A DNA stretch of 64,000 nt from Actinoplanes regularis (GTDB taxonomy: Bacteria; Actinomycetota; Actinomycetes; Mycobacteriales; Micromonosporaceae). The notes below the pieces were generated by a model. The model was not told the origin of the DNA. It was given only the letters and a program-made list of their open reading frames with translations, and searched no databases. Where the stretch lies: positions 62,001-126,000 of the forward strand of contig NZ_FZNR01000005.1 of the NCBI RefSeq assembly GCF_900188005.1, read 5' to 3'. Shown here in pieces: positions 7,487-16,936 of the stretch. The translations under genes were made by a program, and so were the position numbers. Numbering within the stretch: position 1 is the first letter of the stretch; every line of letters begins with the position of its first letter.

Positions 7487-9606
7487 CCGACGTGGACCCA
7501 CCGGGCGACCGACGGGACCCCGTTCGTGCCGACCACGAACAGCATGTACCAGCCGGGCGGCGCGATGTTCGGGTTCGAGGTCAGGTTGAGCCCGATCGTG
7601 TCGCCGTTCACCGACATCGGCAGGTCGACGAACCGCTGGTTCGGGTCGCTGGAGTGGGTCACGGCCCCGGGGCGGATCAGTTCGGCCCTGAGGATCGGGT
7701 CGTCGACCGTGATGGTGTGGGTGGACCCGTACGCCCACTCGTTCTCCGAAATGTGAAGGATCTGCGGCCGGGCGCCGTGGAACAGGTACGGCGGCGAGTA
7801 GATCGACAGGCGCATGTCGAACGAGCCGTTGCCCGGGTTGTCGCCGACCGACATGACCCGGCCGTCGGGCAGCAGGAACGCGGACGAGTGGTAGGTGCGC
7901 GGCACCGGATCGGTGGCCAGGCCGGGAGTGAACGTGTTGGTGGCCGGGTCGTACATGGACGCCTCATACACCGGATCGGCTCGGTTGTGCAGTCCACCGC
8001 CGGTCTCGAAGACCTTGCCGTCGGGCAGCAGGACGGCTGAGACGTACATCTTGCCCTGGGTCGAGGTCTGCGGGACGCCGCCGGTCAGCGTTCCGGTCGG
8101 CAGCGGCGGCCCGGCCGTGTAGGCGGGATCGGCCCGCTTCAGGTCGATGAGGTCGGTGAGCCGGTTGGCGTCCGGGTTGCTGTCGATGTTGCCACCGCCG
8201 ATCGTGAGCACCTTCTGGTCCTGGGCGGGCGGGAGCAGCACGCTCATCGACTGGTCGCGCTGGTCCTTGTTCTGCAGGCCACCGACCGGTGTGATGGTGT
8301 TCGCGTCGTAGTCGTAGATCGACGAGCCGGTGCCCGGCAGCCCGTTGCCGAACACGTGGCTGCCCGTGTAGAACAGCCGTCCGTCCTGCATGAGGATCAT
8401 CGACGGGTACAGGCCCCAGAAGTTCCACGTCTGGTTCGCCTCGTTCAGGCTCAGCCACCGCGACTCGCTGGTCTTGAAGTACTGGGTGGCGACCGTGCCG
8501 GACGAGTCCTCGCCGAGACCGCCCAGCGCGATCACGTCGCCGTTGCCCATGATCGTGGCCGACGGGTACCAGGAGCCGGCGGTCATGTCGTTGACCCGCG
8601 AGTACGAGCCGGTGGCCGGATCGAAGACGTACGAGTTCTTCAGGCCCTTGTAGCCATGGCTGCCGTCCGCGGCCGGATAGTCCTTGTTGCCGCCCATGAT
8701 CAGCACCCGGCCGTCGGCCAACTGCACATGGCCGGAGCAGAACAGGTCGGCCGGTGTCGGCACGTTGCTGAACGTCCCGGTCTCGGGACGGTAGACGGCC
8801 GTGGTGAACGTCCCGGCCGCGAACGCGTCGGGGTCGTTGCCGGAGCCGGCCACCAGGAGCACGTTGCCGTTCTTGAGCACGACCGCGTGGATGGCGCGGA
8901 CCGGGGAGTTGAACGGCAGCACCTGCCAGACGCCCCTGGTGCAGGCGTCGCCGGCGCTGCAGGACTGCTCGGGCGCCGGCTGGGTGGCGTCGTTCATCTC
9001 GTAGTCGTCGGTCTGCAGGGTGCCGACACCGTAGATGGTGACGCCCCAGACGATCTGGTCGGTGCCGGCCGGCACCTCCGGCGTGCGGACGGTCTTCCGC
9101 GTCCAGGTCGAGGTGACCGGCAGCGTGGCCAGGTCGGTCCAGTACACCCAGCCCTGCGCGACGTCGTGCCGGAACATGGTCATGACCGTGTTCGCGGTGG
9201 TCGTCGTGTACCAGGCGGAGAGGTCGTACCGGTGTCCCGGCGTGACGTTCGGCGCGCACGACGGATTCTCCAGCATCATCGCCTTGCGGTCGCCGTTCGG
9301 CGAGGTCGTGAGCGTGACCCGGATGGCGTTGGCGCCGGTGTGACCGGGGCTGGCCAGGCCGAAGGTGAAGCTCTGGTCACCCCAGCCGGACCTCTCCCAG
9401 CACACCGGGAACCCGGTCGGATCCAGCCCCTCGAGGCCCGGATTGGCGATCAGGTTGGCGCTCGCCCGCGCCGCCCCGGCCGGGACGACCGCGGCTGTCG
9501 CCGCGATGAGCACGAGGATCAGGGCCTGCGCGATTCGCCCGCGGTCCGCGCGACTCAGCCATGGTCGATTCCGGTACGCGATCAGCACCGTCCCACCGCT
9601 GCTCAC
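7483..9606 (-). CDS. Galactose-oxidase-like copper radical oxidase (GlxA-like), secreted or anchored
   Basis: 707 residues. A hydrophobic N-terminal segment (about 25-48) leads to a jelly-roll, CBM-like region (50-200), a kelch beta-propeller (about 210-590) and a C-terminal DUF1929 domain. All copper-site residues of galactose oxidase are present by motif: Cys290 (DLFCSGH) and Tyr347 (SWYPSAT) for the Tyr-Cys cofactor, Tyr572-His573 (RTYHSS) and His651 (VTHSS). An active alcohol oxidase making an aldehyde and H2O2 is therefore likely. The start GTG 9606 overlaps the TGA of the upstream GT2-GtrA gene. In Streptomyces, GlxA acts with the GT2 synthase CslA on a hyphal-tip glycan; here two more glycosyltransferases lie between the GT2 and the oxidase. 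Confidence 0.9.
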   Translation of the reverse strand: MSSGGTVLIAYRNRPWLSRADRGRIAQALILVLIAATAAVVPAGAARASANLIANPGLEGLDPTGFPVCWERSGWGDQSFTFGLASPGHTGANAIRVTLTTSPNGDRKAMMLENPSCAPNVTPGHRYDLSAWYTTTTANTVMTMFRHDVAQGWVYWTDLATLPVTSTWTRKTVRTPEVPAGTDQIVWGVTIYGVGTLQTDDYEMNDATQPAPEQSCSAGDACTRGVWQVLPFNSPVRAIHAVVLKNGNVLLVAGSGNDPDAFAAGTFTTAVYRPETGTFSNVPTPADLFCSGHVQLADGRVLIMGGNKDYPAADGSHGYKGLKNSYVFDPATGSYSRVNDMTAGSWYPSATIMGNGDVIALGGLGEDSSGTVATQYFKTSESRWLSLNEANQTWNFWGLYPSMILMQDGRLFYTGSHVFGNGLPGTGSSIYDYDANTITPVGGLQNKDQRDQSMSVLLPPAQDQKVLTIGGGNIDSNPDANRLTDLIDLKRADPAYTAGPPLPTGTLTGGVPQTSTQGKMYVSAVLLPDGKVFETGGGLHNRADPVYEASMYDPATNTFTPGLATDPVPRTYHSSAFLLPDGRVMSVGDNPGNGSFDMRLSIYSPPYLFHGARPQILHISENEWAYGSTHTITVDDPILRAELIRPGAVTHSSDPNQRFVDLPMSVNGDTIGLNLTSNPNIAPPGWYMLFVVGTNGVPSVARWVHVG

Positions 9607-10799
9607 GCCGTCACCTGTTGCAGGACCCGGGCCCGGTAGATGACCTTGTCGGAGATGAGGAAACGGGCCACGAAGGAGATCATGAGCGTGACCAGGTTCG
9701 CCCAGAGGACCCCGAGGTGCGCGCCGCCGACCAGCAGCGCCAGCAGCGGGATGCGCAGCAGCAGGTCGGCGTTGCCGAGCAGGAAGAACCGGCTGAACCG
9801 GCCCGAGAAACTGCGGTGCGACCGGCGGGAGCGGTAGAGCAGCGTGTCGGTGAGGGCGAAGTTCCACCCGACCGCCACCATGTTCGCGAGCACGGCCGCC
9901 GGCAGGTAGTGCACCCCGGCCAGGTGGTTGAGCGCCCAGAGCGCGGCCTGGTTGGGCAGCAGCCCGGAGACGCCGATCAGCCCGAACATCAGCATCCGCG
10001 ACCGCTGGGCGCCGAAGCGCAGCATCCCGAGGTGCTTCAGGAAGCGGACGCCCTCGGCCATCGACGACTTGGACTCGCCGGCGTGCCGCGGCTGGAACGA
10101 GTACGGCACCTCGACGATCCGGCCGGGACGGTTGCGTACGACCAGCTCCAGCAGGATCTTGTAGCCGAGCGGGCGTAGCTCCTCGACCCCGAGCGAGCTG
10201 GCGCGGATCGCGAATAAGCCGCTCATCGGGTCACTCACCCGCGACAGCGAGTTCCGGAAGAGCATCTTGGTGACGACGGTCGAGCCGCCGGAGACGATCC
10301 GCCGGTATCCGCCGGACAGGCCACCGCGGCTGCCGCCGCCCGCGTACCGGCTGCCGACAACCAGGTCGGCGCCGTCCCGAGCACCCGCCGCGACCAGGTC
10401 GGGCACGATCTCCGGCGGGTGCTGCAGGTCGGCGTCCATGACCACGATCCACTCGCCGCGGGCCAGGCGCATGCCCTCGACGACCGCGCCGCCGAGCCCG
10501 CCGGCGCCGTTCGCACGGTGGTGCACGGTCACCGGGATCGGGCAGGCCTCCGCCACCTGCCTGATCACCTCGGGGGTGTCGTCGGTGCTGTCGTCCACGA
10601 ACACGATCTCGGTCTCGCCGGCCGGCAGCGCCGCGGTGAGCCGTTCGAGCAGCGTGGCGATGTTCTCCCGCTCGTTGAAGGTCGGCACCACGATGGTCTG
10701 GCGCGGCGTGGTCCGCACTGGCAGCTCGCCGATGGTCCCGCGCAGCCTCGCGCGGACCCGATCGGGTCGGATCTCGGTCGGGTCGCTGGTGATGGTCAA
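9603..10799 (-). CDS. GT2 polyprenyl-phosphate sugar synthase fused to GtrA membrane domain
   Basis: 398 residues. Residues 30-260 are a DPM1-like GT2 domain (IVVPTFNERENI, IVFVDDSTDDT, VMDADLQHPPE) that moves a sugar from an NDP donor to polyprenyl phosphate. The C-terminal ~130 residues form a four-helix GtrA domain (ending FLISDKVIYR), often linked with flipping or handling lipid-linked sugars. The start is TTG 10799, overlapping the stop of the GT-C gene (TTGA) with GGAG upstream; no ATG fits. The product probably feeds the GT-C transferase encoded just upstream. The sugar is not predictable. Confidence 0.88.
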   Translation of the reverse strand: MTITSDPTEIRPDRVRARLRGTIGELPVRTTPRQTIVVPTFNERENIATLLERLTAALPAGETEIVFVDDSTDDTPEVIRQVAEACPIPVTVHHRANGAGGLGGAVVEGMRLARGEWIVVMDADLQHPPEIVPDLVAAGARDGADLVVGSRYAGGGSRGGLSGGYRRIVSGGSTVVTKMLFRNSLSRVSDPMSGLFAIRASSLGVEELRPLGYKILLELVVRNRPGRIVEVPYSFQPRHAGESKSSMAEGVRFLKHLGMLRFGAQRSRMLMFGLIGVSGLLPNQAALWALNHLAGVHYLPAAVLANMVAVGWNFALTDTLLYRSRRSHRSFSGRFSRFFLLGNADLLLRIPLLALLVGGAHLGVLWANLVTLMISFVARFLISDKVIYRARVLQQVTA

Positions 10800-12361
10800 C
10801 AGGGTGTCTCCTTGTCCACACGGCGGATCTCGATCCGGCCGTCCTGCGGGCCGAACGAGGCGATCACGGTCGAGTTCGTCAGCAGGGTCCGCACGGTGGG
10901 CAGGCTGTTCGGGTCCTGGCGCATGGCCGGCGTCGAGACGATGTAGTCGACGTCGCACCAGCCGCCGGGCAGCCGCTTCGCGACCGCCGAATCGAGATCG
11001 ATCTTGTAGAACCAGATGACCCTGTCAGGAGGGTGTCCGGCGTTGACATAGTCGAGCCAGAGCACGTCGTCGACCACGACGGTCGCGTCGTCCCGCCCCG
11101 GCCACTGAGCGCGGATGTAGTCGGCGGCCTGCGCGTACGGCGCGTTGTCGTCCGTGCTCAGCGCCCGGCGGTCCCCCACGTACCAGCGCGGGGCCACCAC
11201 CGCGACCGCCAGCGTGATCGCCGCACCGAGCACGGCCCACCGCCACCAGACGAGCCCCGGGCGCAGGGCGACGACGGCCCAGGCGATCACGCCGGCGATC
11301 GCCATCGCGAAGAGCGGGAGGACCTGGACGACGTACATGGCGGGGAGGTAGCCACCCGGTCGCAGGGCGACCAGGACGAGGATGACACCCGCCAGGGCGA
11401 TCGGCCGCACCCGGCGCAGCGCGAGACCGGCGAAGCTCGCCACCGCCCCCGCGATCAGGATCACCGAGTCGTAGTAGAGCCACGAGTGCAGCAGCGACGA
11501 CGCGCCCGACCCGGACGTGAAGACGCTGCCCGAACTCGAGCGGGAGCCGAGCTGGAACTGCCACGCGCCGATCAGCGAGACGTGCCCCGGGCCGGGGAAC
11601 AGCTCGCCGCGCAGCATCGCGTAGAGCGGATAGAAACAGCCGACCAGCACGAGGCCGCTCACGAAGGCGCCGAGCGCCCAGGGCCGGGTCGAGCTGCGGG
11701 CCGAGTTCTGCCACAGGGCCACGAGCACGGCCGGCAGGATGACGGCGATCGTCTCCTTCGACAGGACGGCCACCGCGGCCGCGCCGCCGGCCGCCGCGAA
11801 GTGCCACAGGTGCTTGCGCGGTGACAGGGCCAGCGCGAGCGCCCCGAGGAGCCAGACGACCGCGAACGAATCGAGGTAGATCTGCCGGCCCATGGTCAGG
11901 TAGAGCGGCGACAGGCCGTACGTGATCAGGGCCAGCGAGGCCGCCCAGCGCGGCATGCCGACGCGCCGGCTCACCAGGTAGACCAGCAGCAGGCCGACCG
12001 CCTGGACCGGCAGCATCGCGATCCGTCCGGCGGCCACCGCGGTCAGCGTGGGGGCGAGCAGCGCCGGGATCCAGGAGAGTCCGGCCAGCTGGATCCAGGC
12101 CAGCGGCGGATGGTCGTACCAGTAGGTGTAGTGGGCCAGCCCTCGGCCGTGCTGCACGGCCCAGGCCTGCGCCAGATAGGTTCCCTCGTCGTCGCTGGCC
12201 GCCGGGAAGCCGGTGATGTTCCAGGCCAGCAGCGTGACGATCATCGCGGTGAGACCCACGGCGATGACCAGGTCGGTGTTTGCCTTGCGCTTCTTCGCGC
12301 GTACGTCGTCGGTCCCCGCCACGACGACGGAGGGTGGCTCGGCGAGCTCGATCGTGGTCAC
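10796..12361 (-). CDS. GT-C (GT39/ArnT-like) membrane glycosyltransferase
   Basis: 521 residues with about 11-12 membrane helices. The first extracytoplasmic loop holds the acidic motif AASDDEGTYLAQAW, typical of polyprenyl-P-sugar-dependent PMT/ArnT enzymes, followed by YDHPPLAWIQ. A soluble C-terminal part lies outside. It would transfer a sugar from the lipid carrier made by the GT2-GtrA protein to an acceptor outside the membrane. It overlaps both neighbours by 4 bases. Acceptor unknown; the glycan of the GT2 synthase or a secreted protein are options. Confidence 0.85.
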   Translation of the reverse strand: MTTIELAEPPSVVVAGTDDVRAKKRKANTDLVIAVGLTAMIVTLLAWNITGFPAASDDEGTYLAQAWAVQHGRGLAHYTYWYDHPPLAWIQLAGLSWIPALLAPTLTAVAAGRIAMLPVQAVGLLLVYLVSRRVGMPRWAASLALITYGLSPLYLTMGRQIYLDSFAVVWLLGALALALSPRKHLWHFAAAGGAAAVAVLSKETIAVILPAVLVALWQNSARSSTRPWALGAFVSGLVLVGCFYPLYAMLRGELFPGPGHVSLIGAWQFQLGSRSSSGSVFTSGSGASSLLHSWLYYDSVILIAGAVASFAGLALRRVRPIALAGVILVLVALRPGGYLPAMYVVQVLPLFAMAIAGVIAWAVVALRPGLVWWRWAVLGAAITLAVAVVAPRWYVGDRRALSTDDNAPYAQAADYIRAQWPGRDDATVVVDDVLWLDYVNAGHPPDRVIWFYKIDLDSAVAKRLPGGWCDVDYIVSTPAMRQDPNSLPTVRTLLTNSTVIASFGPQDGRIEIRRVDKETPC

Positions 12362-13644
12362 GCCGGCGCCGCCTCACGCAGGTGCGCCCCCACGTGGGAG
12401 GTCAGCTCCCAGTTGCGGCGGCCCGTGTACTCGCGCCAGACGGCTCGTAGCGCCGCCAGGGCCAGGACAATGGCGTACGGGAAGGCGCCGAGGATCAGGC
12501 GGGCGTAGTGGTGCCACCTGATCCTCAGGTCGTACTCCTTGCCGAAGTCGCGCAGGCCGATCACCTGGAACAGCAGCGTGGCCGCCATCGGCAGCACCGG
12601 CAGGAAGGTGAACAGGGCGACGAGCACGGGCAGTTCGGCCCAGAGCGCGATCGCCACGCCGACCGGGATGACCACGCCGGAGAACGCCTGCACGAACGGG
12701 CCGGTCAGCGTGTAGCGGGCCAGCAGCCGCTGGCGCAGCGCGGGCAGCCGCCGCCACTCGCCCTTGCGCAGGACCTGGAGGAAGCCCTGGTGCCACCGGG
12801 TGCGCTGTTTGAGCAGGCCGTGCAACGAGTGCGGCGTCTCCTCGCGGGTGACGATCGTCGAGTCGTAGGCCACGACCACCTTGGACCCCCGGCTCGACAG
12901 GCGCACCCCCAGGTCACAGTCCTCGGCCAGGCAGGTGCCGTCCCAGCCGTTCGCCCGGCGCAGCACGTCGGTGCGAACGAAGACCGTGTTGCCGCCGAGC
13001 GGGATGAAGCCTTTCTTGGCGTGCAGGTGCAGCCGGCTGCGGAACCAGAAGAAGTACTCCAGGCAGTTGTGCAGGCTGTACCAGCTCGAATGGAAGTTGA
13101 TCAGCTGGACGCCGCCCTGGACGACGTCGGCGTCCGTCGCGCGGAACGCGTGGTCCACATGCTCCAGCAACTCGGGGTGCACCTGATCCTCGGCGTCGAA
13201 CACGCCGACGACGTCGCCGCGCGCGTACGGAAGCGCGGTGTTGAGCGCCCGGGGCTTGTTCTTCACCTCGTTGTGGTCGGTCACCACCAGGATCCGCCCC
13301 GGTGCCGTGCGTGCGACCCGGTCGGCCACCTCGGCTGTCTCCGGGTCGTCGTGCCCGACGATGATGATGATCTCGAAGGCCTCGTGCGTGGACTGGAGCA
13401 ACCTCTCCACGGTGTGCTCCAGGACGGCCTGCTCGTGCCGGGCCGGAACCAGGAGCGAAAAGGTCAGGTGTTGTTCCCCGTCCGGCGGTGCGAACCGCGT
13501 GGCGGCCAGGGTCTCCGGCGTGCGCCAAGCGTGCATCGTCCACCACAGCGTGACCGCTGCGAAGGCCGAGAGAACCACCGAGACGAAAACCATGACGGCG
13601 GCAGCCAATGTCTTATGCCTCTTCCCGAAATCGGCGGGCCCCAC
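12358..13644 (-). CDS. Processive GT2 synthase (cellulose/hyaluronan synthase-like, CslA-like)
   Basis: 428 residues. An N-terminal helix (15-38) is followed by the GT2 catalytic domain with VGVFDAEDQVHPE (DxD-type), GTCLAEDCDLG (TED-type base) and QRTRWHQGF (QxxRW), the signature of processive beta-glycan synthases. Three to four C-terminal helices would form the translocation channel. The GTG start at 13644 is the first in frame; an ATG at 13593 inside the first helix is less likely. It is first of five overlapping genes and divergent from the flavin reductase region. It probably makes an extracellular polysaccharide modified by the downstream products. Confidence 0.88.
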   Translation of the reverse strand: MGPADFGKRHKTLAAAVMVFVSVVLSAFAAVTLWWTMHAWRTPETLAATRFAPPDGEQHLTFSLLVPARHEQAVLEHTVERLLQSTHEAFEIIIIVGHDDPETAEVADRVARTAPGRILVVTDHNEVKNKPRALNTALPYARGDVVGVFDAEDQVHPELLEHVDHAFRATDADVVQGGVQLINFHSSWYSLHNCLEYFFWFRSRLHLHAKKGFIPLGGNTVFVRTDVLRRANGWDGTCLAEDCDLGVRLSSRGSKVVVAYDSTIVTREETPHSLHGLLKQRTRWHQGFLQVLRKGEWRRLPALRQRLLARYTLTGPFVQAFSGVVIPVGVAIALWAELPVLVALFTFLPVLPMAATLLFQVIGLRDFGKEYDLRIRWHHYARLILGAFPYAIVLALAALRAVWREYTGRRNWELTSHVGAHLREAAPA

Positions 13645-14180
13645 TCCCGCCGTTCAGGAAATACACTAACCGTCGTACGTCGATGCCTTTCAAGTCCGCT
13701 GTCGACAATTTTGCAGTACGCTCTGAAAGGTTTTCGAAGCCGAAACATGGCCGCAACGCTAACTCGGACATCCCGGAAATGGTCGGTCAAATGCGCTGGT
13801 AGATCCCCTCTCGGGAGAGCGGATTCCACTGTTGAACTGCGGTAATTGGGCCGAACGGATGACCGGGCATCGATACTTTAGCGGATCTCGGCAGGGCTCG
13901 GCCGTTAATTTCAGAAATGTTGCGCCAGATGGCGTCGGATCTTCTTTCCGAAACATTCGATGAGTATGGCCGAGCCTTTTTCGTGCTCCCGCACCTGGCT
14001 CGTCGTCATGGGTGCGTCCGCCGCCCGCAGCGCGGTCATCACGGCCGCTTCCAGCGCGCCCGGCCGTCGCCTGTCCCTCGGCACGATCCCGACCTCCGGC
14101 ATCAGGATCTCGGGCAGCCGGGAATGGTCCTGCCGGTCCAGAGGTCCGATTACCGCCAGCGACTTCCTCCGATACTGAGC
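13645..14180. other. Intergenic region upstream of the glycan operon
   Basis: About 535 bases without an intact gene. The left half, lower in GC, should contain the promoter of the glycan operon. The right half holds a BlaI-like remnant on the - strand and the leader of the flavin reductase gene. Confidence 0.5.
13911..14102 (-). pseudogene. Remnant of a BlaI/MecI-type repressor
   Basis: A 63-residue frame begins MPEVGIVPRDRRRPGALEAA and continues VMTALRAADAPMTTSQVRE, matching the start of the winged helix of BlaI/penicillinase repressors. The recognition helix and dimerisation part are missing; after VRE the sequence becomes unrelated. It reads as a truncated gene. The assignment rests on about 35 residues. 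Confidence 0.4.
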
Positions 14181-14831
14181 ATGATCCTCGGCATGCATGT
14201 CGCCATTGACCTGAAAGTGCTGTACTTCGGAACTCCCGTCGTGCTCATCGGCTCCCGCAATCCCGATGGCACCGCCAACATCGCCCCGATGTCGTCGGCC
14301 TGGTGGCTGGGGCGCAGTTGCATGCTGGGTCTGGGTAACAGCGCGCAGACCACCGCCAACCTGCTGCGTGAACGCCAGTGCGTGCTCAACCTGGCGCCGT
14401 CGACGATGGCCGGTGCGGTGGACCGGCTCGCGTTGACCACGTCGGCACCCCTCGTCCCCGTCCACAAGGCGGCGATCGGATACCGGTACGAGAGCGACAA
14501 GTTCGCCACCGCCGGGCTGACCGAACAGGCCGGCGAGGTCGTCGCGGCACCGCGCGTCGCCGAGTGCCCCATCCAGCTGGAGTGCGAGGTGGCCGCGGCG
14601 CATCCGTTCGGCGTACCCGAATCGCACGCCACGGCGTTCCAGGTGAATGTGGTCCGGGCACATGTCGAGGAAGATCTGCTGGTGCCGGGAACGCATTACG
14701 TCGACCCGTTGCGCTGGGACCCGCTCATCATGAAGTTCTGTGAGTTCTTCGGCGGTGGCGCCGATGTGTATCCGTCACGCCTGGCCGCCGGATGGCGCAT
14801 GCCGCACCGACTCCGGCCGGCCCCCGCCTGA
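14181..14831 (+). CDS. Flavin reductase-like FMN-binding protein
   Basis: About 216 residues. The N-terminal half has the split-barrel flavin-reductase pattern: VVLIGSRNPDGTANIAPMSS, then SAQTTANLLRERQCVLNLAP. Members bind FMN and act as flavin reductases or flavoprotein oxidoreductases. The frame is open further upstream, but coding character starts at ATG 14181; ATG 14193 is an alternative. The gene stands alone. The ~95 bases after it show only a short - strand stretch resembling the end of a membrane protein. Confidence 0.8.
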   Translation: MILGMHVAIDLKVLYFGTPVVLIGSRNPDGTANIAPMSSAWWLGRSCMLGLGNSAQTTANLLRERQCVLNLAPSTMAGAVDRLALTTSAPLVPVHKAAIGYRYESDKFATAGLTEQAGEVVAAPRVAECPIQLECEVAAAHPFGVPESHATAFQVNVVRAHVEEDLLVPGTHYVDPLRWDPLIMKFCEFFGGGADVYPSRLAAGWRMPHRLRPAPA

Positions 14832-14929
14832 GGGACTCGACCTCCTCAGCGGCCGCCTTCACGGGTCAGCCAGCGGACGATCGACGGGGTCAGCAGGACC
14901 ACGACGAGCAACCGGATGCAGAGCTCTGG

Positions 14930-16756
14930 TCAGCCGATGCTGATCCAGGCATCGTCGAGCGCCCCCTGGAACGGGTCGCTGTCCGGGCCCAGTCCCTTGC
15001 CGCCGAGAGTCAGCGGGGCGGTGTTGTCGACCGTCAGATCGGCCGGCAGGACGGTGCGGCCATGGACCACACCGTCGACCAGGACACTCAGAGCGGTGCC
15101 CGAACGGACGCACTCCACGGCGTGCCACGCGCCATCCGCGATCGTCACCTCGCTCTTCGCGAAATGGATTCGCCTGCTCTCCTGCGACGACCCGGTGCCG
15201 TCGCTGACCATGGTGCAGCTGGGATGGCCGGGAAGCTTGTCGACCTGCAGTTTGTACTGCCCGCCGCTTTCGGAGTAGCCCTTCTGCAGGATGTTCTGGC
15301 CGTCGCTGGTCTGCCCCGGCGCGAGCCAGACGGTGGCACCGAACCGGATCGGCAGGGTCCCCGGATTCAACTCCGGGCTGCTCGGGGTCTGCAGCACCAG
15401 CCGCGGGCAGCGTGACTGCCCACAGGCCTGCGGGAACAGCATCGCCTGCCCCGTGCCGTGGGCGACCAGGCGCGGCAGGCCCCCGTACCGGGCTCGCGCG
15501 GAAAGCGGATGACCGTGTCCGCTGCTGTCGGCCAGCGTGCCGTCCGGCTCGAAGGCGTAGGACGCGACGAGGGACGGTGTCGTGGGCGGTGTCGTGGGCG
15601 GTACGGCGTCCTCGAGGATCGGGCTGACCTGGCGGGATTCGACGCGGACCAGGCTGGCGTACCGTTTGCGGATCCGGCCGGCGATGGTGGTGAAGTCGCC
15701 ACCCGCACTGACCTGCCCGAGCGACGGAATGGCGGTCATGGTGCGGACGCCGACGATGCCGTTGGCCTGCGGCGCCCACCCGGTCAACCGGCCCTGCCGG
15801 TCCAGCGCCGCGAGCTTGACCCGGGGCACCGAGCCGTCGATGCATACGCCGTGCAGGCCGTTGTTCGGGGTGGTGCAGGCGTGATCGAAGTGCCCGCCCA
15901 CGTAGACGTCGTCGCCCAGGACCGTGACCGCCTGCGCGTCACCGTCGAAGACCCGGACCCAGCGGGTCGCACCGCCGGGGCCGTAGGCGGTGACCCGGCC
16001 GCCCCGCCCACCCTGCGCGGCGTACACCGTGCCGGAGTCGGCGGCGATCCCGTGAACGACCATCGTCGGATTCGGCCGGAACGACGGATCCAGCGCACCG
16101 GTGACCCGGTCGACCGCGGTCAGCCGCATCGTCGTACTGACGCCGTTGGTCTTGTGGAAATTGCCACCCACATAGACGCGGTTGCCGGCAACGGCCAGGG
16201 CGTTCACGGTGTCGTCCGTTCTGGCGCGCCACGGCGCCACCGTGCCGCTGGGCAGTGAAAAGGCGACGAGGTTGTTTCGCGCCTGACCGTCGACCGCGGT
16301 GAACCGGCCGCCCGCATAGAGCCGGTCACCGGCGACCGCCAGAGTGTTGACGTCGCCGGAGAAGCCGTGCCGGAAACCGCGTACCGTCCCGGAGCCGGCG
16401 TCTATTCCGACAAGGCCGACGCCGTCGACGTCACCGGCCGCATAAACCGTCTTCTCGGCGATCGCCAGCGCTCGCACCGAACCGCCCGCATCCGGGTTCC
16501 ACGGCAGCAGTGCTCCGGTGCGAGCGTCGAACGCCGCGAGCCCGCGCCGCGCGATCCGCCGGCCCGCCACGATCGCCACGGTGAACGCTCCACCCACATA
16601 CACCGTGGTCCCCAGCGAGGCCACCGCCTGCACCGACGCGTCGAACCCCGGGGACTGGCCGACGAGCTCACTAAGCGGCGAACTCGCCGCTGCGACCACG
16701 GGGGACCCGCACAGGGCCAGCGTGGCCAGCGCCGCCAGGGTTTTCCGAAGTCCCAT
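14930..16756 (-). CDS. Secreted beta-propeller protein with C-terminal LamG/concanavalin-like domain
   Basis: 608 residues. The signal peptide ([17 protein letters not shown], then AAASS) supports the start at 16756 although the frame runs to 16882. Residues 30-360 contain about six repeats of the type VYVGGxF / LAVAGxRVYxGG, giving a beta-propeller. A TPPTTPP linker precedes a laminin-G-like lectin domain (about 400-608; [29 protein letters not shown]). Such proteins bind surface glycans or matrix, and no catalytic residues can be named. It is separated from the metalloprotease gene by a strong hairpin, so it is probably transcribed on its own. Confidence 0.8.
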   Translation of the reverse strand: MGLRKTLAALATLALCGSPVVAAASSPLSELVGQSPGFDASVQAVASLGTTVYVGGAFTVAIVAGRRIARRGLAAFDARTGALLPWNPDAGGSVRALAIAEKTVYAAGDVDGVGLVGIDAGSGTVRGFRHGFSGDVNTLAVAGDRLYAGGRFTAVDGQARNNLVAFSLPSGTVAPWRARTDDTVNALAVAGNRVYVGGNFHKTNGVSTTMRLTAVDRVTGALDPSFRPNPTMVVHGIAADSGTVYAAQGGRGGRVTAYGPGGATRWVRVFDGDAQAVTVLGDDVYVGGHFDHACTTPNNGLHGVCIDGSVPRVKLAALDRQGRLTGWAPQANGIVGVRTMTAIPSLGQVSAGGDFTTIAGRIRKRYASLVRVESRQVSPILEDAVPPTTPPTTPSLVASYAFEPDGTLADSSGHGHPLSARARYGGLPRLVAHGTGQAMLFPQACGQSRCPRLVLQTPSSPELNPGTLPIRFGATVWLAPGQTSDGQNILQKGYSESGGQYKLQVDKLPGHPSCTMVSDGTGSSQESRRIHFAKSEVTIADGAWHAVECVRSGTALSVLVDGVVHGRTVLPADLTVDNTAPLTLGGKGLGPDSDPFQGALDDAWISIG

Positions 16757-16881
16757 CAATGACCGCAAACGTTCAACCAGCACGTAACCGTTGGTAACAC
16801 GGCCTTTCCCGCCGCTGGGCACAAACGCCAGACGGTTGCACCTATCGGTAACGCTTTGGGCAGGCGCGATGGGCTGAGACA

Positions 16882-16919
16882 CGATCGGGCCGCCAAGGCG
16901 AACCTTGGCGGCCCGATCG
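16882..16919 (-). terminator. Strong hairpin terminator after the metalloprotease gene
   Basis: A perfect 17-bp stem (16882-16898 with 16903-16919) closed by a CGAA loop, 18 bases past the stop codon of the metalloprotease gene. No U-tract. Confidence 0.8.
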
Positions 16920-16936
16920 CCGGGGGAACAGGTGGC

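Noticed and set aside
14853-14915. Short hydrophobic frame on the - strand (RLLVVVLLTPSIVRWL)
   Set aside because: Resembles the end of a membrane protein but is too short and has no start; mentioned only under the flavin reductase.
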